Shown here: piece after piece, positions 9,023 through 22,421 of the stretch
How the letters are laid out: each line of letters starts with the position of its first letter
Position numbering within the stretch: the stretch's first letter is position 1
Source of the DNA: Streptomyces sp. NBC_00878
GTDB lineage: Bacteria > Actinomycetota > Actinomycetes > Streptomycetales > Streptomycetaceae
DNA length: 64,000 bases
Direction of reading: 5' to 3'
Assembly (NCBI RefSeq): GCF_026341515.1
Contig: NZ_JAPEOK010000001.1
Coordinates: 2,356,001 to 2,420,000, forward strand
The notes under the pieces: model-generated
The model's database searches: none
What the model saw: only the letters and a program-made list of their open reading frames with translations
Told to the model about the DNA's origin: nothing
Translations under genes and position numbers: made by a program

Positions 9023-10339
9023 TCAACTACCGTTGTCCGGGCGGCCGTTCTGATTGGCAAGCTCCGGCGGAGTGAGCGGATTCATAGCGGTGACATCGCG
9101 CGGGGCAATGGAGAAGCCCTGCCAGTGGACCGGCATGGGCTGCTGGTCCTCGTCCCGGGCGACGTGGTGGAAGCCGATGTTCACCCAGGCCACGGGGTTC
9201 GTGATGGTCTCTCCGTTGACCCACTTGTCGACGGACTTACCAGCTCCGGTACCGCAATTGGGCAGGTTGTTGCTGGCGAACTGCTCGCACTTCTTGTACT
9301 GGGTGAAATAGACGTCGTGCTTGGTGAAGCTGCGGCCCGGGTACTTGGAGGTGGCGCCCGGGACGAACTCGTACGAACGGGCGTGTTCGTCCTTGTTCTT
9401 GCCGGTGGTGCTGACCACGCGCCACCAGCGCATGTTCTTGGCGTCGCCCGCGAGTTCCTTGTTGACCGGCGTACGGGTGGTCTTGTTCCTCGGGGCCGCG
9501 CCGCCGGCGGCGGGCGGGCTGACCACGGAGTCGTACTGCTCGACCTTGTTCTTGGAGTTGCCGTCGAGGCCGAAGTTGAGCCGCCAGAAGACGTTGTGGC
9601 TGTGGCTGGTGGCGTACGCCTTGGCGCCCTTGCCGATCGGCCAGCCGCGGCCGTCACCGGCGTCGTAGTCACCGGGCGAGAGGCTGCCGGTGGCGCCGAC
9701 GTTCATGTTGATCGTGCCGTCGTCCGAGAAACGCCACTCGGTCATGTACTCGTACCAGCCGACCTGGTTGACGGTGTAGACGAGCAGGTCCTTGCCCTGC
9801 TGCTGGAAGACCTTGTTCGCCGTGTCGCCCTGCATGCGGTAGGCGTGGCCGCGCGAACGGGTCGTGGTGCACAGGCCCTTGACGTTCGGGTGCGCCGGGT
9901 CCGCGCCCGGGACCTTGACCGTCTTGATCGTGCCGCCGGGGCACTCCCCGGGGGCCATGTCCTTCAAGCCCGATCCGAAGCCGTAGCCCGTGAGGTCGTC
10001 GTACTCGACCGAGCCGTCGTCGTAGGGGACGTGTATCTGGGCGAGCTTCGCACTTGTCAGGACGCGTATGGGGCGGGCTTCCCCCTTGGGCTGGTACGAG
10101 ATGTTCTCCAGGACCAGCCCGGACTCACCCTCGTAGCGCCAGCACATCGTCCAGGTGGTGCCGGTGGAGAGTTTCTGCTCGATCTTGTAGGCCGCGCTGC
10201 AGGCGGCGGCCGCCGCGGGGGCGGCCTTGGGCTGGGCGACGGCCGGCCCCGCGGCCGTGGAGGCGCCGACGGTCAGGGCGGCCACCGAGAGGCCCACCAC
10301 CGTCCGTCCGCGGGCGCGGGTGATGCTGTTCACGCGCAT
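9023..10339 (-). CDS. Secreted copper amine oxidase, catalytic-domain-only protein
   Basis: About 438 aa with an N-terminal signal peptide (MRVNSITRARGRTVVGLSVA, cleavage after AVAQ). The rest matches the catalytic beta-sandwich of copper amine oxidases: a WYEYMTEWRFSDDGTI segment where the topaquinone Tyr lies, GATGSLSPGD, a HSHNVFWRLNFGLDG copper-ligand segment and IGFHHVARDEDQQPMPVHW near the C-terminus. The Asn that normally precedes the cofactor Tyr (N-Y-D/E) is Trp. Predicted reaction is oxidation of primary amines to aldehyde, ammonia and H2O2. Full-length bacterial enzymes are larger; the missing N-terminal domains seem to be in the gene just upstream. Confidence 0.75.
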   Translation of the reverse strand: MRVNSITRARGRTVVGLSVAALTVGASTAAGPAVAQPKAAPAAAAACSAAYKIEQKLSTGTTWTMCWRYEGESGLVLENISYQPKGEARPIRVLTSAKLAQIHVPYDDGSVEYDDLTGYGFGSGLKDMAPGECPGGTIKTVKVPGADPAHPNVKGLCTTTRSRGHAYRMQGDTANKVFQQQGKDLLVYTVNQVGWYEYMTEWRFSDDGTINMNVGATGSLSPGDYDAGDGRGWPIGKGAKAYATSHSHNVFWRLNFGLDGNSKNKVEQYDSVVSPPAAGGAAPRNKTTRTPVNKELAGDAKNMRWWRVVSTTGKNKDEHARSYEFVPGATSKYPGRSFTKHDVYFTQYKKCEQFASNNLPNCGTGAGKSVDKWVNGETITNPVAWVNIGFHHVARDEDQQPMPVHWQGFSIAPRDVTAMNPLTPPELANQNGRPDNGS

Positions 10340-10432
10340 GAAAAGGTGACTCCCTTGCACAAGCAGGAAAGTGGGAAATGGGAAAAATGAACGAAGGTCG
10401 CTGAACCGCTGCCGGTGAACGGCAAGGGGCGG

Positions 10433-11233
10433 TCAGCCGACCTTGGCGACCTTCCGGGTGCTCAGATCGATCACCAGGTCACGGGTGTCGATCCAGGGAC
10501 CGTTCTTGGCCTTCACGAAGAGCGTCACGCAGCGGTGCTTGCCGCAGTCGGCGAGGGCCGCGGGCGTGCCCGGGTTCGCCCGGTACACCATGCTGCTGAG
10601 CAGCAGCTGGTCAGGAGTGGTCAGCTCCTTGTCCGTGGCGTCCTTGAAGTCGGCCTTCAGGCCGGCGCCGAGCGGGTCGGCGAGCAGCAGCTGCGCCGCC
10701 TCGATGTTCTCGGTGCGGTTGAGCGGCGGCTGAACGCCCTGCTGGGTGTCGGTCTCCTCGACCTTGCCGGTGTCGAGGTTGACGGTCTTGGTGACGAGCT
10801 TGTCGTTCTTGTAGTCGTAGAACGACACGTCGGCGCGGCGCGGCGCGTCCGGGTCGTCCAGTTCGCTCGTCTTGGGATCGGCGAGGTCGACGGCGAGCGA
10901 CTGCGGACCCTGCTCGCCCTCGACGTTCTCGCCGGTGCGGCGCAACTGCTGGTCCAGGGCGAGCTTCTCGACACGCTCGGTCTCGTCCTCGGTGAGCGGG
11001 TCGCGTCCCTCGCCGGTGTCGCCCTCCGCCGGAGCCTGCTCGACGACGCCGGGAGCCACGGCGCCCTGGCCCTGGCCGGCCTGCTGGGAGGTCTGGCCCG
11101 CCCCCTTGCCGTCGGAGTCGTCGGCGCCTGCCGAGCCCGGCAGGGTGATCCCGATCATCACGGCGGTCCCGGCGACCGCGATGGCCGTACCCGCCACCAC
11201 CTTGCCCAGATGGCGGTGCACTATCGTGCGCAC
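10433..11233 (-). CDS. Secreted partner of the amine oxidase (N2/N3-like domains)
   Basis: 266 aa, starts GTG 11233 after GGGGGAAAT. N-terminal signal (RTIVHRHLGKVVAGTAIAV...AGA), a Gln/Gly/Glu-rich linker, then a domain with RRADVSFYDYKNDKLVTKTV, NRTENIEAAQLLLADP and CVTLFVKA...DLVIDLSTRKV. That pattern (strand-rich, 'FDY...DL..GKV', 'E.EA...ADP', 'V.VDL....V') is what the N2 and N3 domains of amine oxidases show. Ninety-three bases upstream of the catalytic gene on the same strand. Assignment as a split subunit is inference from order and motif likeness. Confidence 0.6.
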   Translation of the reverse strand: MRTIVHRHLGKVVAGTAIAVAGTAVMIGITLPGSAGADDSDGKGAGQTSQQAGQGQGAVAPGVVEQAPAEGDTGEGRDPLTEDETERVEKLALDQQLRRTGENVEGEQGPQSLAVDLADPKTSELDDPDAPRRADVSFYDYKNDKLVTKTVNLDTGKVEETDTQQGVQPPLNRTENIEAAQLLLADPLGAGLKADFKDATDKELTTPDQLLLSSMVYRANPGTPAALADCGKHRCVTLFVKAKNGPWIDTRDLVIDLSTRKVAKVG

Positions 11234-11411
11234 ATTTCCCCCTACTCCCCCTGTGTCTCTAGGAGGCGCTCGAGTCCCACTGGTTGGCATACCGCGTATG
11301 CACTGGTCATTCGGTAAGAGGGACGTAAGTCATAGGTGGTTCCATCACTTTCGGGGAGACTCGGGCGGGAGTCGCCCCCGGGGGCGTCGCACAACTGGAA
11401 GAGTTGCATCC

Positions 11412-13538
<2,127 letters not shown>

Positions 13539-13574
13539 GTGGACAGGCAAGCTCCGGTGGCACCCCGCGCCCCG

Positions 13575-13644
13575 TCAGGGGCGCGGGGCTGTGTCCATAT
13601 GCGGCTCCGCCGCGTGGGCGCGACAAGCCACAGCGAACCCGCAG
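13575..13644 (+). repeat. Dispersed Streptomyces intergenic repeat, copy B
   Basis: Second copy of the repeat at 6766-6834, here between glgX and treY, same orientation. A related segment in the opposite orientation lies at about 60527-60575. Confidence 0.75.
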
Positions 13645-13731
13645 CTTCAAACGGCGCTCCCCGCGGAGCGAGACGCGGAGCGCAAGCGTGTCGATGGCAC
13701 AAACAGCCGCCAGGCGGGTACGTAGGTTCCC

Positions 13732-16284
<2,553 letters not shown>

Positions 16285-16466
16285 TTGTGGCTGACCGGCG
16301 GCGCCCCGCGGCGGGGCTCGGGCCGCACCGGGCGTGCGGGGGCGAAATGCCCCCGGCTACCGGTAATGCTGCCGGGCGCTCCCCGGAGCCGCCCCTTCAC
16401 ATCCTTGACAGTTCACCCGGTCCGTGGAGTACTGCGGATTGCGACGTCGGGCGGACCTAATCGGGG

Positions 16467-17717
16467 GTGAGTCTCCTGCCGGAGCTGCGCTACCCCAGTG
16501 TGACCGAACTCGTCTCTTCGGCCCGGGCGCTGGCGGCCCATCGGCCGGGCCTGAGTTCCCTCAGACAGATCGGCTCCTCACGCGCCGGCCGGCCCCTGCA
16601 ACTGCTCTCCCTGGGCCACGCCGCGCGCTCGGTGCTGGTCGTCGCGGGCGCCCACGCCAACGAACCCACGGGCGGCTCCACTCTCCTGTCGCTGGCCGAA
16701 CGGGTGCTGCGCGACCGGCGGTTGCGGGCCGACACCTCCTGGCACTTCCTGCTCTGCGCGGACCCGGACGGCGCCAGCCTCCATGTGACACCGGCGCCGC
16801 GCACGCTGCTCGACTACCACCTCGGCTTCTTCCGCCCGGCGGGCCCCGAACAGCCCGAGTGGTCGCCGTCCGTGCTGCCGCCCGACCGGCTGCCGCCCGA
16901 GACACGCGCCCTCACCGGAGTCATCGACGAACTCCGCCCCTACCTCCAGGCGACCCTCCACGGGACGGATCTGGGCGGCAGCTGGGTGCAGTTGACGAAG
17001 GACATACCGGGCCTCGCCGAACCGTTCGCCAAGTCCGCGGCGGAGCTGAACATCCCGGTGGAGACGGGCGCTTCGGACGCCGCCGGCTGGCCTGCCTCCG
17101 GGCCGGGTGTGCATGTGATGCCCGACCGGGGCTCGGACCTGGCGTACCCGAGCATGCCGGACGACGCCCGGCACAGCACCTGGTACCACGCCCACCGGTA
17201 CGGCGGTCTGACCGCGGTCGTCGAGGTACCGATGTGGGCGAGCGACCTGGTCGACGACCCCGCGCCGCATCCGGCCCCCGCGGCGGCGATGCGACGACTC
17301 GCGCGTCGCCTCCTTCAGGACGCGGTCCAGGTCGAGAAGGTTCTCGCCGAGGCGCTGCCGCGCCTTCGCGGGCCGGACGGTCCGCTGCTGCGCGCCGCCA
17401 AGTGGGCGCTGGCGCTGGTGCCGGGACTGGCGGACGACTGGGCGCAGACGCCGCCCGCGGACACGACGATGGCGTACGTCGGCAGCGTCGACGCGTTCGG
17501 CCGACGGCTCCCGCTGCGGGCCGCGGCAATGCTCCTGCGGGTCCTCCAGGAGGCCGACGACCGCGCCGCGCCCCATCTGGAGTACCTGGTCGCATCCTGG
17601 AGCGAGGCCTTCGCCGAGCGCTTCCGGGCACGCTGGGTGCCGTTGGAGCACCAGGTCGAGCATCAGAGCCGCACGGTGGTGGCGGCGGCACGGCACGCCA
17701 GGGACCGGGCGGCTTGA
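16467..17717 (+). CDS. M14-type zinc carboxypeptidase family protein (paralogue 1)
   Basis: 416 aa. Zinc-peptidase signatures of the M14/succinylglutamate desuccinylase-like fold: HxxE in AGAHANEPTGG (first zinc ligands), TLHGTD (third His ligand) and a Glu in VVEVPMW (catalytic). No signal peptide, so probably cytoplasmic; cleaves a C-terminal residue or an N-acyl amino acid, substrate unknown. Starts GTG 16467. It is a paralogue of the gene at 18285-19688 (shared LPxL.RY.SV.EL start, HANEP.GG, S/TLHG.D.GG, VVE.PMW), with an inhibitor gene between. Confidence 0.8.
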   Translation: MSLLPELRYPSVTELVSSARALAAHRPGLSSLRQIGSSRAGRPLQLLSLGHAARSVLVVAGAHANEPTGGSTLLSLAERVLRDRRLRADTSWHFLLCADPDGASLHVTPAPRTLLDYHLGFFRPAGPEQPEWSPSVLPPDRLPPETRALTGVIDELRPYLQATLHGTDLGGSWVQLTKDIPGLAEPFAKSAAELNIPVETGASDAAGWPASGPGVHVMPDRGSDLAYPSMPDDARHSTWYHAHRYGGLTAVVEVPMWASDLVDDPAPHPAPAAAMRRLARRLLQDAVQVEKVLAEALPRLRGPDGPLLRAAKWALALVPGLADDWAQTPPADTTMAYVGSVDAFGRRLPLRAAAMLLRVLQEADDRAAPHLEYLVASWSEAFAERFRARWVPLEHQVEHQSRTVVAAARHARDRAA

Positions 17718-17768
17718 GGCACGCGCGCGTGGGGGCCGTTTCTGTTCCTGTCGGCACGCGCGCGTGCC
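17718..17768. terminator. Repeated alternating CG hairpin between convergent genes
   Basis: GGCACGCGCGCGTG occurs at 17718-17731 and again at 17753-17766 where it extends to a full 16-bp palindrome. It lies between converging M14 and inhibitor genes and probably ends transcription in both directions; the alternating purine/pyrimidine run could also form Z-DNA. Confidence 0.6.
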
Positions 17769-17789
17769 CGGCCGCTCACTTCATGCGGC

Positions 17790-18242
17790 TCAGTTCGACA
17801 GGGCGAAAACCGCCCCTGTCCGCGCCGCCAGCACACAGGAGTTGGCGTACGTCTCCGTGTGCGTGACCGCGCGGCCACCCCATTCGCCGCGCGCGGAGGC
17901 GGTCACCGGCGCGTAGATCATCGGGCAGTGGACGCCCGTGGGCGGGATGCGGCCGATGGCACCGCCCGCGGCCCGGAGTTCCCCGCAGGCCCGTACCGCG
18001 TGCGCGTGGCCCTGGGGCGGGTCGCACAACAGCAGCGCGCCGCGCGTGTCACCGGAGCCGGTGTCGCTGTCGGTGTCGCCGGCGCGGATGTCGCCGCGGG
18101 TGACCGTGACGTAGAGCCAGTTGCCCGCGAGCGACTCCGGGGGCGCCGCCGCCCGGGCCGGTACCGAACCCGCCACGAGGAGAGCACAGGCGGCGAGCAG
18201 ACAGGTCCGTACGGCCGCCGTGGCTTTGTGAGTGTTCGTCAT
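17790..18242 (-). CDS. Subtilisin inhibitor-like (SSI family) secreted protein
   Basis: 150 aa: Sec signal peptide (AAVRTCLLAACALLVAGSVPARA) then a ~110 aa SSI domain. The conserved framework is seen in LYVTVTRGD, ALLLCDPPQGHAHAVRACGEL, CPMIYAPVTA, ETYANSCVL and AVFALSN, with four Cys for two disulfides. The reactive loop is CPMIYAPV, so P1 is Met as in the prototype inhibitor (CPMVYDPV), predicting inhibition of subtilisin-type proteases. An acidic insert (DTDSDTGSGDTRG) lengthens the first loop. Two metallopeptidase paralogues flank it. Confidence 0.88.
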   Translation of the reverse strand: MTNTHKATAAVRTCLLAACALLVAGSVPARAAAPPESLAGNWLYVTVTRGDIRAGDTDSDTGSGDTRGALLLCDPPQGHAHAVRACGELRAAGGAIGRIPPTGVHCPMIYAPVTASARGEWGGRAVTHTETYANSCVLAARTGAVFALSN

Positions 18243-18284
18243 GGCCTGTGCATCGGCACACGAGGCCCCGAGGCCCACCCCGAC

Positions 18285-19688
18285 TCACTCGAACGGTACT
18301 TCGGCCCTCATCGGGGAGGGGCCGAGCGGACGCGCGCCGGGCGACGGCAGGGGTGCCTGACACCGCGCCAGGTCGAACGCGGCGAGCACCACCCGCGCCT
18401 GGTACTCGACCTGCCGCGCGACCGGGATCCAGCGTGCCCCGTGGCCGTCGTGGTAGTCCGCGCACCACTCGTCGATGAGCCGGTCGAGGTCCGCCGTCGC
18501 ACCGGACGGGTCGTGCCCGGCGGCGGTCACCAGCTGGTGCAGCAGCCCCGCCGTGCGCAGCGCTATCCGCCGCGCGGAGATGCGCAGCGCGGTCAGCCGG
18601 GCCGTGTTGAGCGGCGGCAGCGGGCGCGCGCCGCCCTCCGCGTCGGTGTCCGGACCGGTGTCGGGGTCCCAGGAGGCGGCGAGGCCGGGGCCGACCAGTA
18701 AATAGTCGTCGACCGGAGCGAGGAGCCGGTCCGTGTCCGGAGCCGTGTCCAGACAGGGGCGGATCCGGGCCAGCAGCCCCTCCAGAAGGGCCGTCTCGCG
18801 CCGCAGCGTGCGGCTGACGGCCCGCAGGGCCCCGTCGGTGTCCGCGGGCACCGAGCCGTCCCCCACGGCCGCCACGCCCCACATGGGCGCCTCGACGACC
18901 GCGGTCACCGTGCCGTAGGGGTGCGGGTGGAACCAGGTCGACTCGACCGCCGCCTCCGTGATGGCCGCGGCCAGGTCGCCGCGGCGCGGGGGCGGGATGC
19001 GGTAGACGGCGGGCCCGAGGGTGGGCCAGTACAGCGTGTCGTACGGCCCGAGTTCCAGCGGGATGCCCAGGCGACCCGCGATGTGCGCGAGGCGGGGCGC
19101 GAGTCCGGGCAGGTCGCGTGTCAGCTCGACGAAGCCGCCGCCCACGTCGACGCCGTGCAGGGAGCACTGGAAAAAGGGCCGCAGTTCGTCCTGGAGGGCG
19201 AGCAGGGTACGGGTCTCCGGCAGGACGGCCCCCTCGGCGCCGTCGGGCAGCCACTCGGGCTGTTCGAGGAAGCCGGGCCGGAAGAAGTTCCGGAAGTAGT
19301 GGCCGAGTGTGTACGGGCCGGGCAGCCAGCCCTCGTTACGGCGGGAGCCGTCGGGGTCGAGGCACAGCAGCAGGTTCCAGGTCACGTCGGCGCCGTCGCA
19401 CAACCGGGGGTCGGCCAGGGCCCGTTCGGCCAGCCGCAGCACGGTGGCGCCGCCCACCGGCTCGTTGGCGTGGGGGCCCGCGACGACGAGGGCCTGGCGG
19501 CTGCCGTGTCCGACGGACAGCAGCGACATGGGCAGTCCGGCCCGCGACGTGCCCACTTGGCGCAGCCGGGCGTCCCGCGGACAGCGGTCGACGAGCGCGG
19601 CCGCCCGGACGCCCAGCTCGTCGACGGACAGGTAGCGGAGGAGTTGCGGCAGGGTCTTTACCTCCGCTGAGAAGGGCCGTTGTTTCAC
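18285..19688 (-). CDS. M14-type zinc carboxypeptidase family protein (paralogue 2)
   Basis: About 467 aa paralogue of the protein at 16467-17717 with the same site residues: AGPHANEPVGG, CSLHGVDVGG and VVEAPMW. It carries an extra Asp-rich loop (DPDTGPDTDAEGG) and a longer C-terminus. Start is uncertain: GTG 19688 has no ribosome binding site, while a strong GGAGG sits at the GTA codon where the paralogue has its start, making a rare CTG eight bases later a possible true start. Same strand as the inhibitor gene, 42 bases upstream. Confidence 0.8.
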   Translation of the reverse strand: MKQRPFSAEVKTLPQLLRYLSVDELGVRAAALVDRCPRDARLRQVGTSRAGLPMSLLSVGHGSRQALVVAGPHANEPVGGATVLRLAERALADPRLCDGADVTWNLLLCLDPDGSRRNEGWLPGPYTLGHYFRNFFRPGFLEQPEWLPDGAEGAVLPETRTLLALQDELRPFFQCSLHGVDVGGGFVELTRDLPGLAPRLAHIAGRLGIPLELGPYDTLYWPTLGPAVYRIPPPRRGDLAAAITEAAVESTWFHPHPYGTVTAVVEAPMWGVAAVGDGSVPADTDGALRAVSRTLRRETALLEGLLARIRPCLDTAPDTDRLLAPVDDYLLVGPGLAASWDPDTGPDTDAEGGARPLPPLNTARLTALRISARRIALRTAGLLHQLVTAAGHDPSGATADLDRLIDEWCADYHDGHGARWIPVARQVEYQARVVLAAFDLARCQAPLPSPGARPLGPSPMRAEVPFE

Positions 19689-19873
19689 TTGCTGTGCAGG
19701 TGTACGCACAGTGAGTCACGACTGCGGGGGTACGTCAACACCGCTGCACCCGGCAGGACGTTCACATCCCGAATGGCCGTCCGCGGAGGCTGCGGTTCCG
19801 TCCGTACGGCGCGGGCGCACGAGCGGGGCGCGAAGGCGGACGGGCCGACGCGAAGGCGGAAAGGCGGGCGCGC

Positions 19874-19897
19874 GGGCGGGCGGGCGGGCGGGCGGGC
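19874..19897 (+). repeat. GGGC x6 tandem run
   Basis: Six perfect tandem GGGC tetramers inside a G-rich intergenic stretch (about 19830-19900) just downstream of the FHA gene stop. Able in principle to form a G-quadruplex on the plus strand. Confidence 0.9.
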
Positions 19898-19925
19898 GGC
19901 TGTGCGTACGCGGCTCGCGCGTGCC

Positions 19926-20483
19926 CTAGGCCGCCGCGAGCCGGAACGTCATGCGCCCGAAGCTGACCTGGTCGCCGACCTGGACGACGGCGGCGCTGAT
20001 CACGCGCCGCCCGTTCACGGACGTGCCGTTGGTGGAACCGAGGTCGCGCAGCACCCACATGCCGCCCTGGCGGGTGAGTTCGGCGTGCACCCGGGACACC
20101 GTCTCGTGGCTGAGCCTCAGACCGCTGGCCGGGTCACGGCCTATGCGCAGCGGATACGGGCTGTCCGGCCGGGGCAGCAGCAGCTTGGGAAGCCGCTCGG
20201 CCTGCCACGCCCTGCGCAGCCGTACGGTGAAGCCGGAGACCGCCTCGACCGTACCGAAGAGCAGCTGAGCCCAACGGCTCTCCGTGTGCAGGTCGGCGAT
20301 GAGCGCGGCGAGCTCGTCCGAGGTGCGGGCGGCGAACGCGAGTTCCATCCGCTGCACGAACGTGTCGTGCGAGAGCCTGCCCTGGGCGGCGCCCTCCCGC
20401 AGCACCCTCAGCGCCCTGTCCCGCTCGGCGTCCGACAACCGCGCGGGAGCGGGATAGGTGTGGAACTCCGAGGACGACGTCAC
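19926..20483 (-). CDS. DUF1707 and FHA domain protein
   Basis: 185 aa. The N-terminal ~55 residues are DUF1707 (RLSDAERDRALRVLREGAAQ...DELAALIADL); the C-terminal ~95 are an FHA phosphothreonine-binding domain with PLRIGRDPASGLRLS, ETVSRVHAEL, and DLGSTNGTSVNGRRV. It should read phospho-Thr marks made by Ser/Thr kinases; partner unknown. GTG 20483 begins the conserved domain. Divergent from treZ across a 192-bp regulatory region. Confidence 0.9.
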   Translation of the reverse strand: MTSSSEFHTYPAPARLSDAERDRALRVLREGAAQGRLSHDTFVQRMELAFAARTSDELAALIADLHTESRWAQLLFGTVEAVSGFTVRLRRAWQAERLPKLLLPRPDSPYPLRIGRDPASGLRLSHETVSRVHAELTRQGGMWVLRDLGSTNGTSVNGRRVISAAVVQVGDQVSFGRMTFRLAAA

Positions 20484-20539
20484 GGAGCCGATTGTCTGGC
20501 AGCACGGCCGGAGTGTCCAGAAAACGCAGCACTCCAGCA

Positions 20540-20556
20540 GCACTCCAGAGGAGTGC
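20540..20556. promoter_or_regulatory. Palindrome between FHA gene and treZ
   Basis: GCACTCC-AGA-GGAGTGC, a perfect 7-bp inverted repeat, preceded by a direct repeat of its left arm. It sits midway between divergent starts at 20483 and 20676, a position suited to an operator. No regulator is identified. Confidence 0.5.
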
Positions 20557-20675
20557 CTACGTCAGGTTCGGTCCTTTCGAGTCGTTCGATCGGGAGGATT
20601 CGAAGGTGAATTGATCTCGTTTGACGCACCATGGGACCGGCGACGTCACGGTGGGCAGACGAAGGAGAACCGTCC

Positions 20676-22421
20676 GTGCAGTTCGAGGTGTGGGCACCAG
20701 AGGCCGATCGCATGACACTCCACTGCGCGGACACCACGCGCGCGTTGGAGCCCGATCCGGAGCGCGTGGGGTGGTGGAAGGGGGAGGCCGAGGCACAGGA
20801 CGGCACCCGGTACGGGTTCGCGGTGGACGACGGCCCGGTGCTGCCCGACCCGCGCTCACGCCGACAGCCGGACGGGCCCGACGGGCTGAGCGCGGTCGTC
20901 GACCACGAGCGGTACGCGTGGCGCGCCGAGTGGCCCGGACGCGGGCTGCCGGGCGCCGTGCTGTACGAGCTGCACGTGGGCACGTACACCCGCGAGGGCA
21001 CCCTGGACGCGGCGGCCGAGCGGCTCGGGCATCTGGTGGAACTGGGCGTGACCCACGTCGAGTTGATGCCGCTGTGCCCGTTCCCGGGGCGGCACGGCTG
21101 GGGGTACGAGGGCGTGTCGCTGTGGGCCGTGCACGAGCCGTACGGCGGTCCCCAGGCCCTGAAGCGCTTCGTCGACCGGGCGCACGAGCTGGGGCTCGGT
21201 GTCGTCCTGGACGTCGTGCACAACCACCTGGGGCCGTCCGGCAACTATCTGCCCGCCTTCGGGCCGTACTTCACCCAGACGCACCACACCCCCTGGGGCG
21301 CGGCCGTGAACCTGGACGCACCCGGTTCGGACGAGGTGCGTGCCTTCCTGCTGGGCAGCGCACTGGCATGGCTGCGCGACTACCGGTTCGACGGACTGCG
21401 GCTGGACGCCGTGCACGCGCTGCGCGACACGCGCGCGTGCCACTTCCTGGAGGAGCTGTCGGCCGCCGTGGACGCACTCGCCGGCGAACTGGACCGGCCG
21501 CTGTTCCTCGTCGCCGAGTCGGACCTGGCCGACCCCCGGCTCATCACGCCCCGCAAGGAGCACGGGCTCGGACTGCACGCCCAGTGGAACGACGACTTCC
21601 ACCACGCGCTGCACACCGCGCTGACCGGTGAGGCGCAGGGCTACTACGCGGACTTCGCCCGGGCCCCGCTCGCGTCCGTCGCCAAGACGCTGACGGCGGG
21701 CTTCTTCCACGACGGCACGTACTCCAGCTTCCGCGGCCGCCGTCACGGCCGCCCGCTGGACCTCACGCGGATCTCCGCACACCGCCTCCTGGGCTACGCG
21801 CAGACCCACGACCAGATCGGCAACCGCGCCCAGGGCGACCGGCTCTCGGCCGCCCTCTCCCCCGGCCTGCTGGCCTGCGCGGCCGCGCTGACGCTGACCG
21901 GACCGTTCACGCCGATGCTGTTCATGGGCGAGGAGTGGGCGGCGGGCACGCCCTGGCAGTTCTTCACGGACCACACGGATCCCGAGCTCGCGGAGGCCGT
22001 ACGCCGGGGCAGGCGGCGGGAGTTCGCGGCGCACGGGTGGGCCGAGGAGGACGTCCCCGACCCGCAGGACCCCGCCACCCGTGACCGCTCCTGCCTGGAC
22101 TGGTCCGAGCCGGAGAACGGGCTCCACGCGCGCGTGCTCGACTGGTACCGCGAACTGATCGCCCTCCGGCACGCCCAGCCGGACCTCTCCGACCCCGACC
22201 TCGCGGACGTCAAGGTCGCCTACGACGAGGCCGCCCGCTGGCTCGCCTTCCGCCGCGGCGACGTCCGGGTGGCCGTGAACCTCGGCAAGGAGCCCGCGGA
22301 GATCCCCCTCGGCACCCGTCCCGCGCGCGTGCTGGCGGCGTGGGAGCCGGTGGAGGTGCCGGGGGCGGACGGGGTGCTGAGCCTGCCGGGCGAGTCGTGT
22401 GTGGTGCTTCTGCAGGGGTGA
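20676..22421 (+). CDS. treZ: Maltooligosyl trehalose trehalohydrolase
   Basis: 581 aa GH13 enzyme that releases free trehalose from maltooligosyl trehalose made by TreY. Starts GTG 20676 (VQFEVWAPEADRMTL) after AAGGAGAAC. N-terminal CBM48-like domain, then GH13 barrel: LYELHVGTYTREGTL, LDVVHNHLGPSGNYL, nucleophile D244 (GLRLDAVHAL), E281 (LVAESDL) and D379 (QTHDQIGNRAQGDR). Together with glgX and treY it completes trehalose synthesis from glycogen, though it is separated from treY by four unrelated genes. Confidence 0.95.
   Translation: MQFEVWAPEADRMTLHCADTTRALEPDPERVGWWKGEAEAQDGTRYGFAVDDGPVLPDPRSRRQPDGPDGLSAVVDHERYAWRAEWPGRGLPGAVLYELHVGTYTREGTLDAAAERLGHLVELGVTHVELMPLCPFPGRHGWGYEGVSLWAVHEPYGGPQALKRFVDRAHELGLGVVLDVVHNHLGPSGNYLPAFGPYFTQTHHTPWGAAVNLDAPGSDEVRAFLLGSALAWLRDYRFDGLRLDAVHALRDTRACHFLEELSAAVDALAGELDRPLFLVAESDLADPRLITPRKEHGLGLHAQWNDDFHHALHTALTGEAQGYYADFARAPLASVAKTLTAGFFHDGTYSSFRGRRHGRPLDLTRISAHRLLGYAQTHDQIGNRAQGDRLSAALSPGLLACAAALTLTGPFTPMLFMGEEWAAGTPWQFFTDHTDPELAEAVRRGRRREFAAHGWAEEDVPDPQDPATRDRSCLDWSEPENGLHARVLDWYRELIALRHAQPDLSDPDLADVKVAYDEAARWLAFRRGDVRVAVNLGKEPAEIPLGTRPARVLAAWEPVEVPGADGVLSLPGESCVVLLQG

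Noticed and set aside
7973..10390. 805-codon plus-strand frame
   Set aside because: Antisense to the HEPN and amine oxidase genes; Val/Gly/Asp-rich shadow.
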